Positions 32,747 to 41,656 of a DNA stretch of 64,000 nucleotides are shown here, piece after piece. Under the pieces are notes generated by a model. The model had not been told where the DNA came from, did not search any database, and saw only the letters and a list, made by a program, of their open reading frames with translations. A program made the position numbers and the translations under genes. The DNA lies in assembly GCF_036192275.1 (NCBI RefSeq), contig NZ_CP108088.1, positions 7,131,501 through 7,195,500 of the forward strand, read 5' to 3'. The stretch is from Streptomyces sp. NBC_00250 (GTDB lineage Bacteria; Actinomycetota; Actinomycetes; Streptomycetales; Streptomycetaceae). How positions within the stretch are numbered: the first letter of the stretch is position 1; each line of letters begins with the position of its first letter.

Positions 32747-33340
32747 ATGGCCAGGACGACGGACGGGGGCGGCACACCCGTCCCCCAGAGGCTCCTCGCC
32801 GCCGCCACCCGGCTCTTCGCCGAGCAGGGGTACGACCGCACCTCCGTCCAGGAGATCGTCGAGGCGGCCGGGGTCACCAAGGGTGCGCTCTACCACTACT
32901 TCGGTTCCAAGGAGGACCTCCTCCAGGAGGTCTACTCCCGCGTCCTCCGCCTCCAGCAGGAGCGCCTCGACGCCTTCGCGGACGCCGACGCGCCCATCGA
33001 GGACCGGCTGCGCGAAGCCGCCGCCGACGTCGTCGTCACCACCATCGAGAACCTCGACGACGCCGCCATCTTCTTCCGCTCCATGCACCACCTCAGCCCG
33101 GAGAAGAACAAGCAGGTCCGGTCGGAGCGGCGGCACTACCACGAGCGGTTCCGCGCCCTGATCGAGGAGGGGCAGCGGTCCGGGGTGTTCTCCTCGGCCA
33201 CCCCCGCCGACCTGGTCGTCGACTACCACTTCGGTTCGGTGCACCACCTCTCCACCTGGTACCGCCCGGACGGCCCCCTCACCCCCCAGCAGGTCGCCGG
33301 CCACCTCGCCGACCTGCTGCTGCGGGCACTGCGGCCCTGA
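32747..33340 (+). CDS. TetR-family regulator (acyl-CoA metabolism type)
   Basis: A 197-residue regulator. The HTH is LLAAATRLFAEQGYDRTS, VQEIVEAAGVTKGALYHYFG. The C-terminal domain contains DDAAIFFRSMHHLSPEKNKQ and VDYHFGSVHHLSTWYRP, a pattern found in TetR proteins next to fatty-acid degradation genes. It lies downstream of the SDR and is the best candidate to bind the shared ATACCGACTGGT motif at 31754 and 40121. The ligand is probably an acyl-CoA. Confidence 0.88.
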   Translation: MARTTDGGGTPVPQRLLAAATRLFAEQGYDRTSVQEIVEAAGVTKGALYHYFGSKEDLLQEVYSRVLRLQQERLDAFADADAPIEDRLREAAADVVVTTIENLDDAAIFFRSMHHLSPEKNKQVRSERRHYHERFRALIEEGQRSGVFSSATPADLVVDYHFGSVHHLSTWYRPDGPLTPQQVAGHLADLLLRALRP

Positions 33341-33367
33341 GGCCTTCGGGCCCCCGGGACTTCGGGG

Positions 33368-33373
33368 TATAAC
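33368..33373 (+). promoter_or_regulatory. -10 element for a probable leaderless transcript
   Basis: TATAAC ends 7 bases before the GTG of the large caspase/STAND gene. That is the normal distance from a -10 box to the transcription start, so the message would begin at or next to the start codon. No ribosome binding site is present in the intervening ACTGGCCCC. Confidence 0.5.
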
Positions 33374-33380
33374 TGGCCCC

Positions 33381-36300
33381 GTGAGCGGGGTGGTCGGGGT
33401 GCGCGGAGCGGACGGAACGGCCGGGGCGGGCGGCGAGAACCCGGCAGACGGCGGGGCGGTCGGGATCCACCGCAGGCTCGTCGTCGTCGGCACCTCGAAA
33501 TACCGACACGAGCCCGAACTTCCCTTGGTTCCAGAGGAATTGAGCGTCGCCGTCCACGTATTCGGCGGCCTCGGACACCACATCGAGGAGCGTGTCACCG
33601 ACGCCGACCTCGCCACCACCCGGGACCGGCTCGCCGAATGGGCCTACCGAACCGACGGCACCGGCACCTCCGTCGTCCTGTACTGGACGGGGCACGGCAT
33701 CGGCACCGCCGACCGTCACTACCTGCTCTGCGCCGACAGCCACCACGACCGGCTCGTCGGCACGGCACTCGCCGCCGAGGACCTCACCCGCATCGTCCTG
33801 GACTCCGGCGCCGAACGGGTCCTGCTCGTCGTCGACACCTGCGACGCGGGACAGGGCGGCACCGACGCGGCCGCCGTCGCCGAACAGCTGCACGCCGCAC
33901 TCAAGCGAGGCGCCGTCGAACGCCTGGGCGGCCGCCCGGGCTCCGACGGCCGTCGACTCACCGACTTCGCGGCGATCGCCGTCGCCCGAGCCGGGGAACC
34001 CGCCTCCTCGATGGTCTTCGCCTCCGCCCTCGAAACGGCCCTCGCCCGGCTCGCCGTCTCCCAGAAGCAGGAGTACCTCTCGGTGAGCCAGGTCGTGGAT
34101 ACCGTCAACCAGATCTTCGAGGAGGCCCGGATCCGCCAGAGGGCCCGTGGCACCGTCGAGAGCGAGAGCCACTCCTTCTTCCGCTTCGAGAACACCGGCT
34201 ACCGCCCCGAGGCCCGGTACGACGAGGGCGACGTCGCCGAACTGGCCGCCCGATTCGCCGCCACGGGCGACGGCGCCGAGGCGCAGCGCAGGCGCGCCGA
34301 CCTGGAGACCCACTTCGCCCCGCGCGGCCAGGGCTTCGAACACACCGCGCCCGGACGGCACGCCTCCTACTTCATCGGCCGGACCGAAGAAATCGATCGC
34401 ATCAGCGGCTGGCTGGCCCACGGCGACGCCAAGTGGCGCCGGGGCCTGATCATCACCGGAGGCCCCGGCGTCGGCAAGTCGGCCCTCCTCGGCAAGCTGC
34501 TGCTGCGCTCCGGTGGCCGTACGGCGAACGCCCCCGCCCCCACCGCCATCCACGCCCGGCACCGCTACCTCGAAGACCTCGTGGCCGCGGTCGCCGACGC
34601 CGCGGGGATCACCGCCGCCACTCCGCAGGCACTCCTCGGCTCCCTCGCGACCCGCAGGGCCCCGCTCCACCTGATCGTCGACGCCCTCGACGAGGCCGGC
34701 GAGGCCCATGACGACGACACCGAGGCCCGGCGGATCGCACAGGACCTGCTGAGCCCCTTGCTCCGGATTCCCTGCGTACGGCTCCTCGTCGGCATGCGCC
34801 CCCATGTCGTGGACGCGTTCGAGGGCGACGACCCGGCGGTCCTGGACCTCGACACCACCCGGGAGCGCAGCGCCCGGGACGTCGCCGACTACGCCTGCCG
34901 CCTGCTCCAGGCCCCCGACGGCCCCGCCAGCAAGGGACCGTACGACGACGCCACCGCCAGGACGGTCGCCGAGGAGATCGCCGCCCGCGTCCACGGCGGC
35001 TTCCTCTCCGCCCGCATCGCCGCCCGCTACCTGGGCCGCGCGGCCCGCGCCATCGACACGACCGCCCCCGACTGGCGCACCCGCGTACCGGAGGTCGGCG
35101 AAAGCCCCGGCGACACCTTCCTCCGGGTCCTCCGCCACCAGTTGGGCCCGGACGCCGAACGAGGCTTCGCCCTCCTGGGGGCCCTCGCCCTGTCCGAAGG
35201 CGCCGGCCTGCCCCCGGACCAGGTCTGGCGCGCGGTCGCCGCGGCCTGCCACCCCGAACCCGGCACGGCCTTCGCCTGGGAGGACCTGGCCTGGCTGCTC
35301 GACACGGCGGGCGAGTACCTCGTCGAGGACCTGGACTCCGACGGCCGCTCCGTCTACCGCCTCTACCACCAGGCGTACGCGGACGCGTTGCGCGGCACGT
35401 TCGACTCCGGTGTCCGGCAGCGGGTCGCCGACCACCTCGCCACCGTCGTCCCCGACGGCCCGCGCGGCCCGCGTTGGGGCGAGGCGCCCCCCTACCTCCG
35501 GCGCCACCTGGCCGAGCACGCCGAAGGCACAGCTCTGCTCGACACCCTCGCCCTGGACCCGGAGTACCTGCTCACCGCCGACCTGCCCGCCCTCCAGCGC
35601 GTCCTCAACCGGGCCGCCACGGGCCCCGCGCCGACCACCGCCCGAACGGTCGCGCACTGCGCCGCCGTTCTGCACAGCGACACCGACCCCGGCGTCCGCG
35701 CCGCCCATCTGCGCCTCTCCGCCTTCCAGTCGGGCGCGGGCGAGCTCGCCGCCGCCGTGCGGGACCGCTACCCGGAGCTTCCCTGGGACACCGAGTGGGC
35801 GGACGTGGAGCCGGTGTCGTACGCGACCGTGGGCACCTTCCCGCACCCCGTCACCGAGGCCGTCGTCGTCCCGGTGCACGGCGGGCCCACGCTCGTCGGC
35901 GTCGGAAAGGACGGCCTCGTCCGGGCCTGGGACGTCGAGGGCGGCGGCTTCCGCGCCGAGTTCCCCGCCGGGTTCGGTTCGGTCGACACGGTGCGGGGCC
36001 ACCGGTCCCGGCCGTGGGTCGCGCTCGGGACCGCCGAGAGCGTCCTCGTGTGCGACGTGGAGAGCGGCGACGTGATCGGCGCCGCGGCGAGGGGCGACGC
36101 GGCCGACTGGGCGTTGGCGGACCATGCCGGAGCGTGCGTGCTCGCCGTGCTCGACCGGAGCGGCGGGGTCACCCTGCATCACGTGACGTCCGACCGGGCC
36201 CCGCTCGTCCTGCCGGGCGGGCGCGTCCTGCGCGGCGAACGTCTCGCCGTGGCGGAGCGGAACGACGGCGGCCTGCTGGTGGCGGTGGTCCTGGGGCGCG

Positions 36301-37811
36301 GGCGACGGTGGCGGGCCCGCCTGAACGCGTGGGACGTCTCCCCGGACGACGCCGTGGAATCGGGCTTCGCGGCGCGCCGCGTGCTCCGCCGACGTCTGAG
36401 GACGAGGGGTGCGACCGCCCTGGAGGTGTACGGCTCCGTCGTCGCGGTCGGCGGCCCCTCGCCCCGTGGCGAGGACGGGCACACGGTGAGGACGACCGAA
36501 GCGAACGGGCTCCGCGTCGTGGAGTGGGTGGGCTTCGGCGCCGCTCCCGTGCTGCTTCTCGGGCCGCCGGACGAGTCGGGCGGCGATCCGCTCTGCCACC
36601 AGGCGACCGCGTCTTCCGTGAAGACCTGGGACGCGCAGGGCACGGGGGTGGGCAGCACGAGGACGGACGACCCCGTCCGCCTGCTGCTGGCGGTGCGTCA
36701 GGGCTCCGACGGCCATGCGCCGTTGCTCGTCTCCCTCGGGCACGAGGCCCTGACGGCCAAGGTGTGGCCCCCGGCCTCCTCCGGTGAGCCCGACGATGCC
36801 CCGGGCAGTCGGGTGCTGTCCCTCTGGACCGGCCTCGCGGACCGGAAGCCGGTCGTGATCACCCGCACGGCCACGGGCCTGCGGATGCGGGACGGGGTGA
36901 GCGGCGAGTCGTTGGCGGAGGAGGACGACCCCGACGCCCTGTGGGAGGTCTCCGCGCATCCCGGGATGCCCGTGCTGCGGTGGAGGGTTCCGGCCGCCGC
37001 GCGGGAGGACGTGGAGGTGTGGCGACCCGGGAGCAGGCCGAGGGGGAAGCGGAGCGTCACCGTACGGAGCCCCCGTGACTGGGTCGTCGGCCTTCCCGGA
37101 AAGGCACGTCGTGCCGCCGTGCTCCGTGATCACGGGCGCGGCGGAAGCCGTTTCGCCCTGGACGGGGGCGGCGAGTCCGGAGCCGGCCCGACGCACACCG
37201 ACTTCTCCAGGCGGAGCCCGGTCAAGGCGGTCCCGGTGGGGCGGGGAGTCGTCGTCGCGTTCACCGGGACGCACGCGGTCACCAAGTCCAGCATCGTCCT
37301 GGAACCCGGTCCCGAAGGGGAACTCGTCTCAAGCAGCGAGGACTTCACCACCACGGGAAACGGTCTGGTGGCTCTCTCCCTGCCCGGGAGCATCTCGTAC
37401 GAGGAACAGCTGGGTGTCAGGCGCACATACGGCGCGAGCGAGGCGACCTTCGACCCCGTCCCCTTCGAGCTCGGCCTCTGGCCCGGCGGCCCGGCACTCG
37501 GCGTCCTCGCCGACGCCGTCCTCACCGTACGAACCCGGGAAGGCGGCGAGGGCGTCACGTTCGGTGCGGAACGTGCCGTGAAGCGCCCCGACACAGCCCC
37601 GATCAGCGCCTTCCGGCTGCAGACCCGGCAGGACAGACCCACCGTCCTGACGGCCACCGCCGACGGCACGCTGACCCTGTTCACGGCCGACACCACCGAG
37701 GTGCTGCTCCGCATCCGGCTCGGCTGCGAGGTGCACGACATCGAGTGGGTCGACGACACGCACCTGGCGGTCCTGACGGCGACGGGCCCCCTCGTCCTCC
37801 GGCTCGGCTGA
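33381..37811 (+). CDS. Caspase-like protease - STAND NTPase - beta-propeller protein (NLR-like conflict protein)
   Basis: A single 1476-residue protein. Residues about 28-275 form a caspase (C14) domain with His105 in YWTGHGIG and Cys154 in LLVVDTCDAGQG. Residues about 330-560 form a STAND/NACHT-like NTPase, with FIGRTEEIDRI, P-loop GGPGVGKS (360-367) and Walker B LIVDALDE (Asp434). A helical region follows, containing YRLYHQAYADALR, which resembles a winged-helix end of STAND modules. From about 820 to the end is a repeated beta-strand region (LVGVGKDGLVRAWDVEGG, VLTATADGTLTLF) that fits WD40-like propellers. The plan is a sensor, switch and protease effector in one chain, as in bacterial NLR-like defence proteins. 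Its trigger and protease target are unknown. No toxin, transposon or other defence gene adjoins it. Confidence 0.85.
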   Translation: MSGVVGVRGADGTAGAGGENPADGGAVGIHRRLVVVGTSKYRHEPELPLVPEELSVAVHVFGGLGHHIEERVTDADLATTRDRLAEWAYRTDGTGTSVVLYWTGHGIGTADRHYLLCADSHHDRLVGTALAAEDLTRIVLDSGAERVLLVVDTCDAGQGGTDAAAVAEQLHAALKRGAVERLGGRPGSDGRRLTDFAAIAVARAGEPASSMVFASALETALARLAVSQKQEYLSVSQVVDTVNQIFEEARIRQRARGTVESESHSFFRFENTGYRPEARYDEGDVAELAARFAATGDGAEAQRRRADLETHFAPRGQGFEHTAPGRHASYFIGRTEEIDRISGWLAHGDAKWRRGLIITGGPGVGKSALLGKLLLRSGGRTANAPAPTAIHARHRYLEDLVAAVADAAGITAATPQALLGSLATRRAPLHLIVDALDEAGEAHDDDTEARRIAQDLLSPLLRIPCVRLLVGMRPHVVDAFEGDDPAVLDLDTTRERSARDVADYACRLLQAPDGPASKGPYDDATARTVAEEIAARVHGGFLSARIAARYLGRAARAIDTTAPDWRTRVPEVGESPGDTFLRVLRHQLGPDAERGFALLGALALSEGAGLPPDQVWRAVAAACHPEPGTAFAWEDLAWLLDTAGEYLVEDLDSDGRSVYRLYHQAYADALRGTFDSGVRQRVADHLATVVPDGPRGPRWGEAPPYLRRHLAEHAEGTALLDTLALDPEYLLTADLPALQRVLNRAATGPAPTTARTVAHCAAVLHSDTDPGVRAAHLRLSAFQSGAGELAAAVRDRYPELPWDTEWADVEPVSYATVGTFPHPVTEAVVVPVHGGPTLVGVGKDGLVRAWDVEGGGFRAEFPAGFGSVDTVRGHRSRPWVALGTAESVLVCDVESGDVIGAAARGDAADWALADHAGACVLAVLDRSGGVTLHHVTSDRAPLVLPGGRVLRGERLAVAERNDGGLLVAVVLGRGRRWRARLNAWDVSPDDAVESGFAARRVLRRRLRTRGATALEVYGSVVAVGGPSPRGEDGHTVRTTEANGLRVVEWVGFGAAPVLLLGPPDESGGDPLCHQATASSVKTWDAQGTGVGSTRTDDPVRLLLAVRQGSDGHAPLLVSLGHEALTAKVWPPASSGEPDDAPGSRVLSLWTGLADRKPVVITRTATGLRMRDGVSGESLAEEDDPDALWEVSAHPGMPVLRWRVPAAAREDVEVWRPGSRPRGKRSVTVRSPRDWVVGLPGKARRAAVLRDHGRGGSRFALDGGGESGAGPTHTDFSRRSPVKAVPVGRGVVVAFTGTHAVTKSSIVLEPGPEGELVSSSEDFTTTGNGLVALSLPGSISYEEQLGVRRTYGASEATFDPVPFELGLWPGGPALGVLADAVLTVRTREGGEGVTFGAERAVKRPDTAPISAFRLQTRQDRPTVLTATADGTLTLFTADTTEVLLRIRLGCEVHDIEWVDDTHLAVLTATGPLVLRLG

Positions 37812-37834
37812 GGGCACCCGCCGCCGTACCCGCG

Positions 37835-39049
37835 CTACAGGTACTTCTTCAGCTCCCGCCGCGCCAGCGACCGCTGGTGCACCTCGTCCGGCCCGTCCGC
37901 GAGCTTCAGCGTCCGCGCCGCCGCCCACAGTTCGGCCAGCGGGAAGTCCTGCGACACCCCGCCCGCCCCGTGCGCCTGCACGGCCTTGTCGATGATGTCG
38001 ACGACCGCGCGCGGGGTCGCGATCTTGATGGCCTGGATCTCGGTGTGCGCGCCCCGGTTGCCGACGGTGTCCATGAGCCAGGCCGTCTTGAGGACGAGGA
38101 GCCGCAGCTGCTCGATCTGCACCCGGGCGTCCGCGATCCAGTTCTGCACGACGCCCTGCTGGGCGAGCGTCTTGCCGAAGGCGGTACGGGAGACCGCGCG
38201 GCGGCACATCAGCTCGACGGCCCGCTCGGCCATGCCGATGAGCCGCATGCAGTGGTGGATGCGGCCGGGGCCGAGCCGTGCCTGCGCGATGGCGAAGCCG
38301 CCGCCCTCCTCGCCGATGAGGTGCGCGGCGGGGACGCGGACGTCGTCGAAGACCACCTCGGCGTGGCCGCCGTGGGAGTGGTCCTCGTACCCGTAGACCT
38401 GCATCGCCCGCCGCACCTCGACGCCGGGGGTGTCGCGCGGCACGAGGATCATCGACTGCTGGCGGCGCGGGTCGGCCCCGTCGGGGTCGGTCTTGCCCAT
38501 CACGATGAAGATCTTGCAGTCGGGGTTCATGGCCCCGGAGATGTACCACTTGCGTCCGGTGACGACGTACGTGTCGCCGTCCCGCTGGATCCGGGTCTCG
38601 ATGTTCGTCGCGTCGGAGGAGGCGACCTCGGGCTCGGTCATCGCGAACGCCGAGCGGATCTCGCCCGCGAGGAGCGGCTCCAGCCACTGCTTCTTCTGCG
38701 CCTCGTCGCCGAACTGCGCGAGCAGCTCCATGTTCCCGGTGTCCGGGGCGGCGCAGTTGAGGGCGGTCGGGGCCAGGTGCGGGCTGCGGCCGGTGATCTC
38801 GGCGAGCGGCGCGTACTGGAGGTTGGTCAGCCCGGCACCGTACTCCGCGTCCGGGAGGAAGAGGTTCCACAGGCCCTGCCGCTTGGCCTCGGCCTTCAGT
38901 TCCTCGACGACCGCCGGGGTGTCCCACGGGGAGGCGAGCAGAGCGCGCTGCTCCTCGGCGGTCCGCTCGGCCGGGTAGACGTGCTCGTCCATGAAGGCGA
39001 GGAGCTTCGCGCGGAGTTCCTCGGTGCGTGCGTCGTAGGCGAAGTCCAT
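37835..39049 (-). CDS. ACAD10/11-like acyl-CoA dehydrogenase
   Basis: A 404-residue FAD enzyme. AFAMTEPEVASSDATNI, TGRKWYISGAMN and the late DGPDEVHQRSLAR motif place it in the ACAD10/11-like branch rather than with classical dehydrogenases, whose catalytic segment reads YEGT. In this branch the enzyme acts after a kinase partner, removing phosphate from a 4-phosphoacyl-CoA to give a 2-enoyl-CoA (as LvaC does in levulinate degradation). The kinase gene ends 6 bases upstream, so the two are co-transcribed and probably work in sequence. Confidence 0.9.
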   Translation of the reverse strand: MDFAYDARTEELRAKLLAFMDEHVYPAERTAEEQRALLASPWDTPAVVEELKAEAKRQGLWNLFLPDAEYGAGLTNLQYAPLAEITGRSPHLAPTALNCAAPDTGNMELLAQFGDEAQKKQWLEPLLAGEIRSAFAMTEPEVASSDATNIETRIQRDGDTYVVTGRKWYISGAMNPDCKIFIVMGKTDPDGADPRRQQSMILVPRDTPGVEVRRAMQVYGYEDHSHGGHAEVVFDDVRVPAAHLIGEEGGGFAIAQARLGPGRIHHCMRLIGMAERAVELMCRRAVSRTAFGKTLAQQGVVQNWIADARVQIEQLRLLVLKTAWLMDTVGNRGAHTEIQAIKIATPRAVVDIIDKAVQAHGAGGVSQDFPLAELWAAARTLKLADGPDEVHQRSLARRELKKYL

Positions 39050-39055
39050 GGTGGT

Positions 39056-40078
39056 TCAGCCCTCCTGAAGGGTGGTCAGGCCGTGCTCGATGAAGACGGG
39101 GACGAGCTCGCCGATGCGGTCGAAGCCCGCGCCGACCGTCTGTCCGAGGGTCCAGCGGTAGTGGATGCCCTCCAGGATCACGGCGAGCTTGAACCAGGCG
39201 AAGGCGGTGTACCAGGCGAGGCCGGAGGTGTCGCGGCCCGAGCGGGCGGCGTAGCGCTCGACCAGTTCGGCGGCGGTGGGGTGACCGGGGGCCGTGGCGG
39301 TGGTGGAGATGGGGGAGCCCGGCAGGTCGAGCGGCGTGCTGTACATGACGAGCAGGCCGAGGTCGGTCAGCGGGTCGCCGAGGGTGGACATCTCCCAGTC
39401 GAGGACGGCCCTGATGCGGTCGTCGCCGTCGATGAGGACGTTGTCGAGCCGGTAGTCGCCGTGGATCACGGTGGGCGTCGGCGATTCGGGCAGCGCGCGG
39501 CCGAGGGCGGCGTGCAGCTCGTCGATCCCGGGCAGTTCACGGCCGCGCGAGGCGTCGAGCTGCTTGCCCCAGCGGCGCAGCTGCCGGTCGAGGAAGCCCT
39601 CGGGGCGCCCGAAGTCGCCGAGCCCGACGGCGGCCGGGTCCACGGCGTGCAGGTCGACGAGGGTGTCGACGAGGCCGAGGACGGCGGCGCGGGTGCGGTC
39701 GGGGCCGAGCGCGGCGAGTTCTCCGGCCGAGCGGTACGGCGTCCCGTCGACGAACTCCATGACGTAGAAGGGCGCTCCGAGCACGGAGTCGTCCTCGCAG
39801 AGCAGCAGCGTCTCCGGCACGGGCACGTCGGTGGTGTGCAGGGCGCTGATGACGCGGTGCTCACGCCGCATGTCGTGGGCGGTGGCGAGGACGTGGCCGA
39901 GCGGCGGCCTGCGGACGACCCAGCGGCCGGTGCCGTCGGTCACGACGTACGTCAGGTTCGACCGGCCGCCTTCGATCAGCCGGGCTTCGAGGGGGCCGGA
40001 CACCAGGCCGGGGCGCTCGCGGTCGAGGAAGCGGCGCAGCTGCTCGGGGTCGAGACCTGGCGGCGGGGCGGAACTCAT
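39056..40078 (-). CDS. APH-fold kinase, ACAD10/11 kinase-domain-like (LvaA-like)
   Basis: A 340-residue protein kinase-like phosphotransferase. The N-terminal lobe has LIEGGRSNLTYVVTDG and WVVRRPP. The catalytic loop is VIHGDYRLDNVLID and the metal-binding Asp is in AVLDWEMSTLGDP. The GRSNLTY and DWEMSTLGDPLTDLG motifs are those of ACAD10/11 kinase domains and bacterial LvaA, which phosphorylate the 4-hydroxyl of acyl-CoAs. Aminoglycoside resistance is unlikely despite the shared fold. ATG 40078 is followed by the operon with the ACAD gene, and a TetR operator lies 43 bases upstream. Confidence 0.88.
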   Translation of the reverse strand: MSSAPPPGLDPEQLRRFLDRERPGLVSGPLEARLIEGGRSNLTYVVTDGTGRWVVRRPPLGHVLATAHDMRREHRVISALHTTDVPVPETLLLCEDDSVLGAPFYVMEFVDGTPYRSAGELAALGPDRTRAAVLGLVDTLVDLHAVDPAAVGLGDFGRPEGFLDRQLRRWGKQLDASRGRELPGIDELHAALGRALPESPTPTVIHGDYRLDNVLIDGDDRIRAVLDWEMSTLGDPLTDLGLLVMYSTPLDLPGSPISTTATAPGHPTAAELVERYAARSGRDTSGLAWYTAFAWFKLAVILEGIHYRWTLGQTVGAGFDRIGELVPVFIEHGLTTLQEG

Positions 40079-40120
40079 ACGTGCGTACCTCCGGATCGGC
40101 TTCGGTCGGCGTTCATGATG

Positions 40121-40136
40121 ACCGACCAGTCGGTAT
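40121..40136. promoter_or_regulatory. TetR operator upstream of kinase/ACAD operon, copy 2 of shared motif
   Basis: ACCGACCAGTCGGTAT holds a near-perfect dyad ACCGAC-CA-GTCGGT. Read on the other strand it is ATACCGACTGGTCGGT, 14 of 16 identical to the site at 31754 before the SDR gene. It lies in the divergent gap between the kinase gene and the enolase-superfamily gene. Confidence 0.7.
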
Positions 40137-40210
40137 GTCGTCCAGAGGGGAGTCGTGAAACGGTCCTACGCCCTCTGGTCATCGATCCCATCCATGAATA
40201 GGGTTCACAT

Positions 40211-41551
40211 ATGGATGCGAAGCTGATCGTCGACGAAGTCCGGCTGACCCCGATCCTCATCTCCGACCCGCCTCTCCTCAACGTCCAGGGGGTTCACCAG
40301 CCGTACACGCCCCGACTCGTGGTCGAGGTGATCACCAGGGGAGGGGTGAGCGGCCTGGGGGAGACGTACGGCGACGGCGTCTACCTGGACCTGGCGCGCC
40401 CCCTTGCCGAGGCGCTCCGGGGGCGCTCGGTCACGGACGTGAACGACCTCTTCGCGCTCGCGGAAGCCGCCGATCCGGCCACTGGCTCGACCACCGATCC
40501 GACCACCGGGCCGGCGCCCGATCCGACCACCGGCTCGGGCGAGGCGAGCGGCGTCGACGCCGGCGGCCTGCGCGGAGTCCGTACCGCCGACAAGCTCCGA
40601 CTCTCGGTCGTCTCCGCCTTCGAGACCGCCTGCCTGGACGCCCTCGGCAAAACGCTCGGCCTGCCCGTCCACGCCCTCCTCGGCGGCAAGGTCCGCGACA
40701 CCGTCGAGTACAGCGCCTACCTCTTCTACCGCTGGGCCACCCACCCGGCCGCGGGCCCCGTCGACGACTGGGGCGCGGCCCTCGACCCCGCGGGCATCGT
40801 CGCCCAGGCCCGCCGCTTCGACCGCGCGTACGGCTTCCGGTCCTTCAAGCTCAAGGGCGGGGTGTTCCCGCCGGAGCAGGAGATCGCGGCGATCCGCGCG
40901 CTCGCCGAGGCGTTCCCCGGCCGCCCGCTCCGCCTCGACCCCAACGGCGCCTGGTCCGTGGAGACCTCCCTCGCCGTCGCGCGCGAACTCAAGGACGTGC
41001 TGGAGTACCTGGAGGACCCGGCCGGCGGCATCGACGCGATGGCCGAGATCGCCGCCGGCACCGAGGTTCCGCTCGCCACCAACATGTGCGTGACGACGTT
41101 CGAGGAGGTCCCGGAGGCCTTCGCGAAGGGGGCGGTACGGATCGTCCTCTGCGACCACCACTACTGGGGCGGCCTCGGGCGCACCCGCGAACTCGCCGCG
41201 CTCTGCCGGACGTACGGCGTCGGGCTCTCCATGCACTCCAACACCCACCTGGGCATCAGCCTCGCCGCCATGACCCAGGTCGCCGCCACCCTGCCCGAGC
41301 TCCACCACGCCTGCGACACCCACTACCCGTGGCAGACCGAGGACGTCGTCACCACCCGCCCCGTCTTCCGGGACGGGCGGCTGACCGTCTCCGACGCGCC
41401 CGGCCTCGGCGTCGCACTCGACCGGGCCGCGCTCGACGCCCTGCACCGCCGCTGGCTCGACGACGACGGCAGCCTGCGGGACCGCGACGACGCGGCGGCG
41501 ATGCGCGTGGCGAACCCGAACTGGCACACGCCGAAGGTCCCGCGCTGGTAG
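40211..41551 (+). CDS. Enolase-superfamily dehydratase, glucarate-dehydratase-like
   Basis: A 446-residue enzyme. The capping domain is followed by the barrel with KxK base motif (RSFKLKGGVF), metal ligands in RLDPNGAW and EYLEDPAGG, and the His/Asp side in SMHSNTHLGISLAAM. These match glucarate dehydratases, which convert D-glucarate to 5-keto-4-deoxyglucarate. A low-complexity insertion with three DPxTG units (about residues 93-115) interrupts the capping domain. It starts divergently from the kinase gene. No glucarate transporter or aldolase is adjacent, so the physiological substrate is uncertain. Confidence 0.88.
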   Translation: MDAKLIVDEVRLTPILISDPPLLNVQGVHQPYTPRLVVEVITRGGVSGLGETYGDGVYLDLARPLAEALRGRSVTDVNDLFALAEAADPATGSTTDPTTGPAPDPTTGSGEASGVDAGGLRGVRTADKLRLSVVSAFETACLDALGKTLGLPVHALLGGKVRDTVEYSAYLFYRWATHPAAGPVDDWGAALDPAGIVAQARRFDRAYGFRSFKLKGGVFPPEQEIAAIRALAEAFPGRPLRLDPNGAWSVETSLAVARELKDVLEYLEDPAGGIDAMAEIAAGTEVPLATNMCVTTFEEVPEAFAKGAVRIVLCDHHYWGGLGRTRELAALCRTYGVGLSMHSNTHLGISLAAMTQVAATLPELHHACDTHYPWQTEDVVTTRPVFRDGRLTVSDAPGLGVALDRAALDALHRRWLDDDGSLRDRDDAAAMRVANPNWHTPKVPRW

Positions 41552-41656
41552 CCGCGCGGGGCCCCGCCGCACGAGGCCCGCACTCGCAAGGTCCCGCCGT
41601 GCGAGGCCCGCCCGCACGCGGTCCGCACCACCACCGCCCCGCCGCCCGCCCAAGGG

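Noticed and set aside
33279..37274. Very long minus-strand open frame (1331 codons) opposite the caspase/STAND gene
   Set aside because: It is a shadow of the plus-strand gene. High GC removes stop codons on the opposite strand; the residues are Gly/Arg/Val-rich with no domain, and the plus strand has clear catalytic motifs.
39056..40078. APH-fold protein as an aminoglycoside resistance gene
   Set aside because: Its motifs match the ACAD10/11 kinase subgroup and it is paired with an acyl-CoA dehydrogenase, so a metabolic kinase is the better call.
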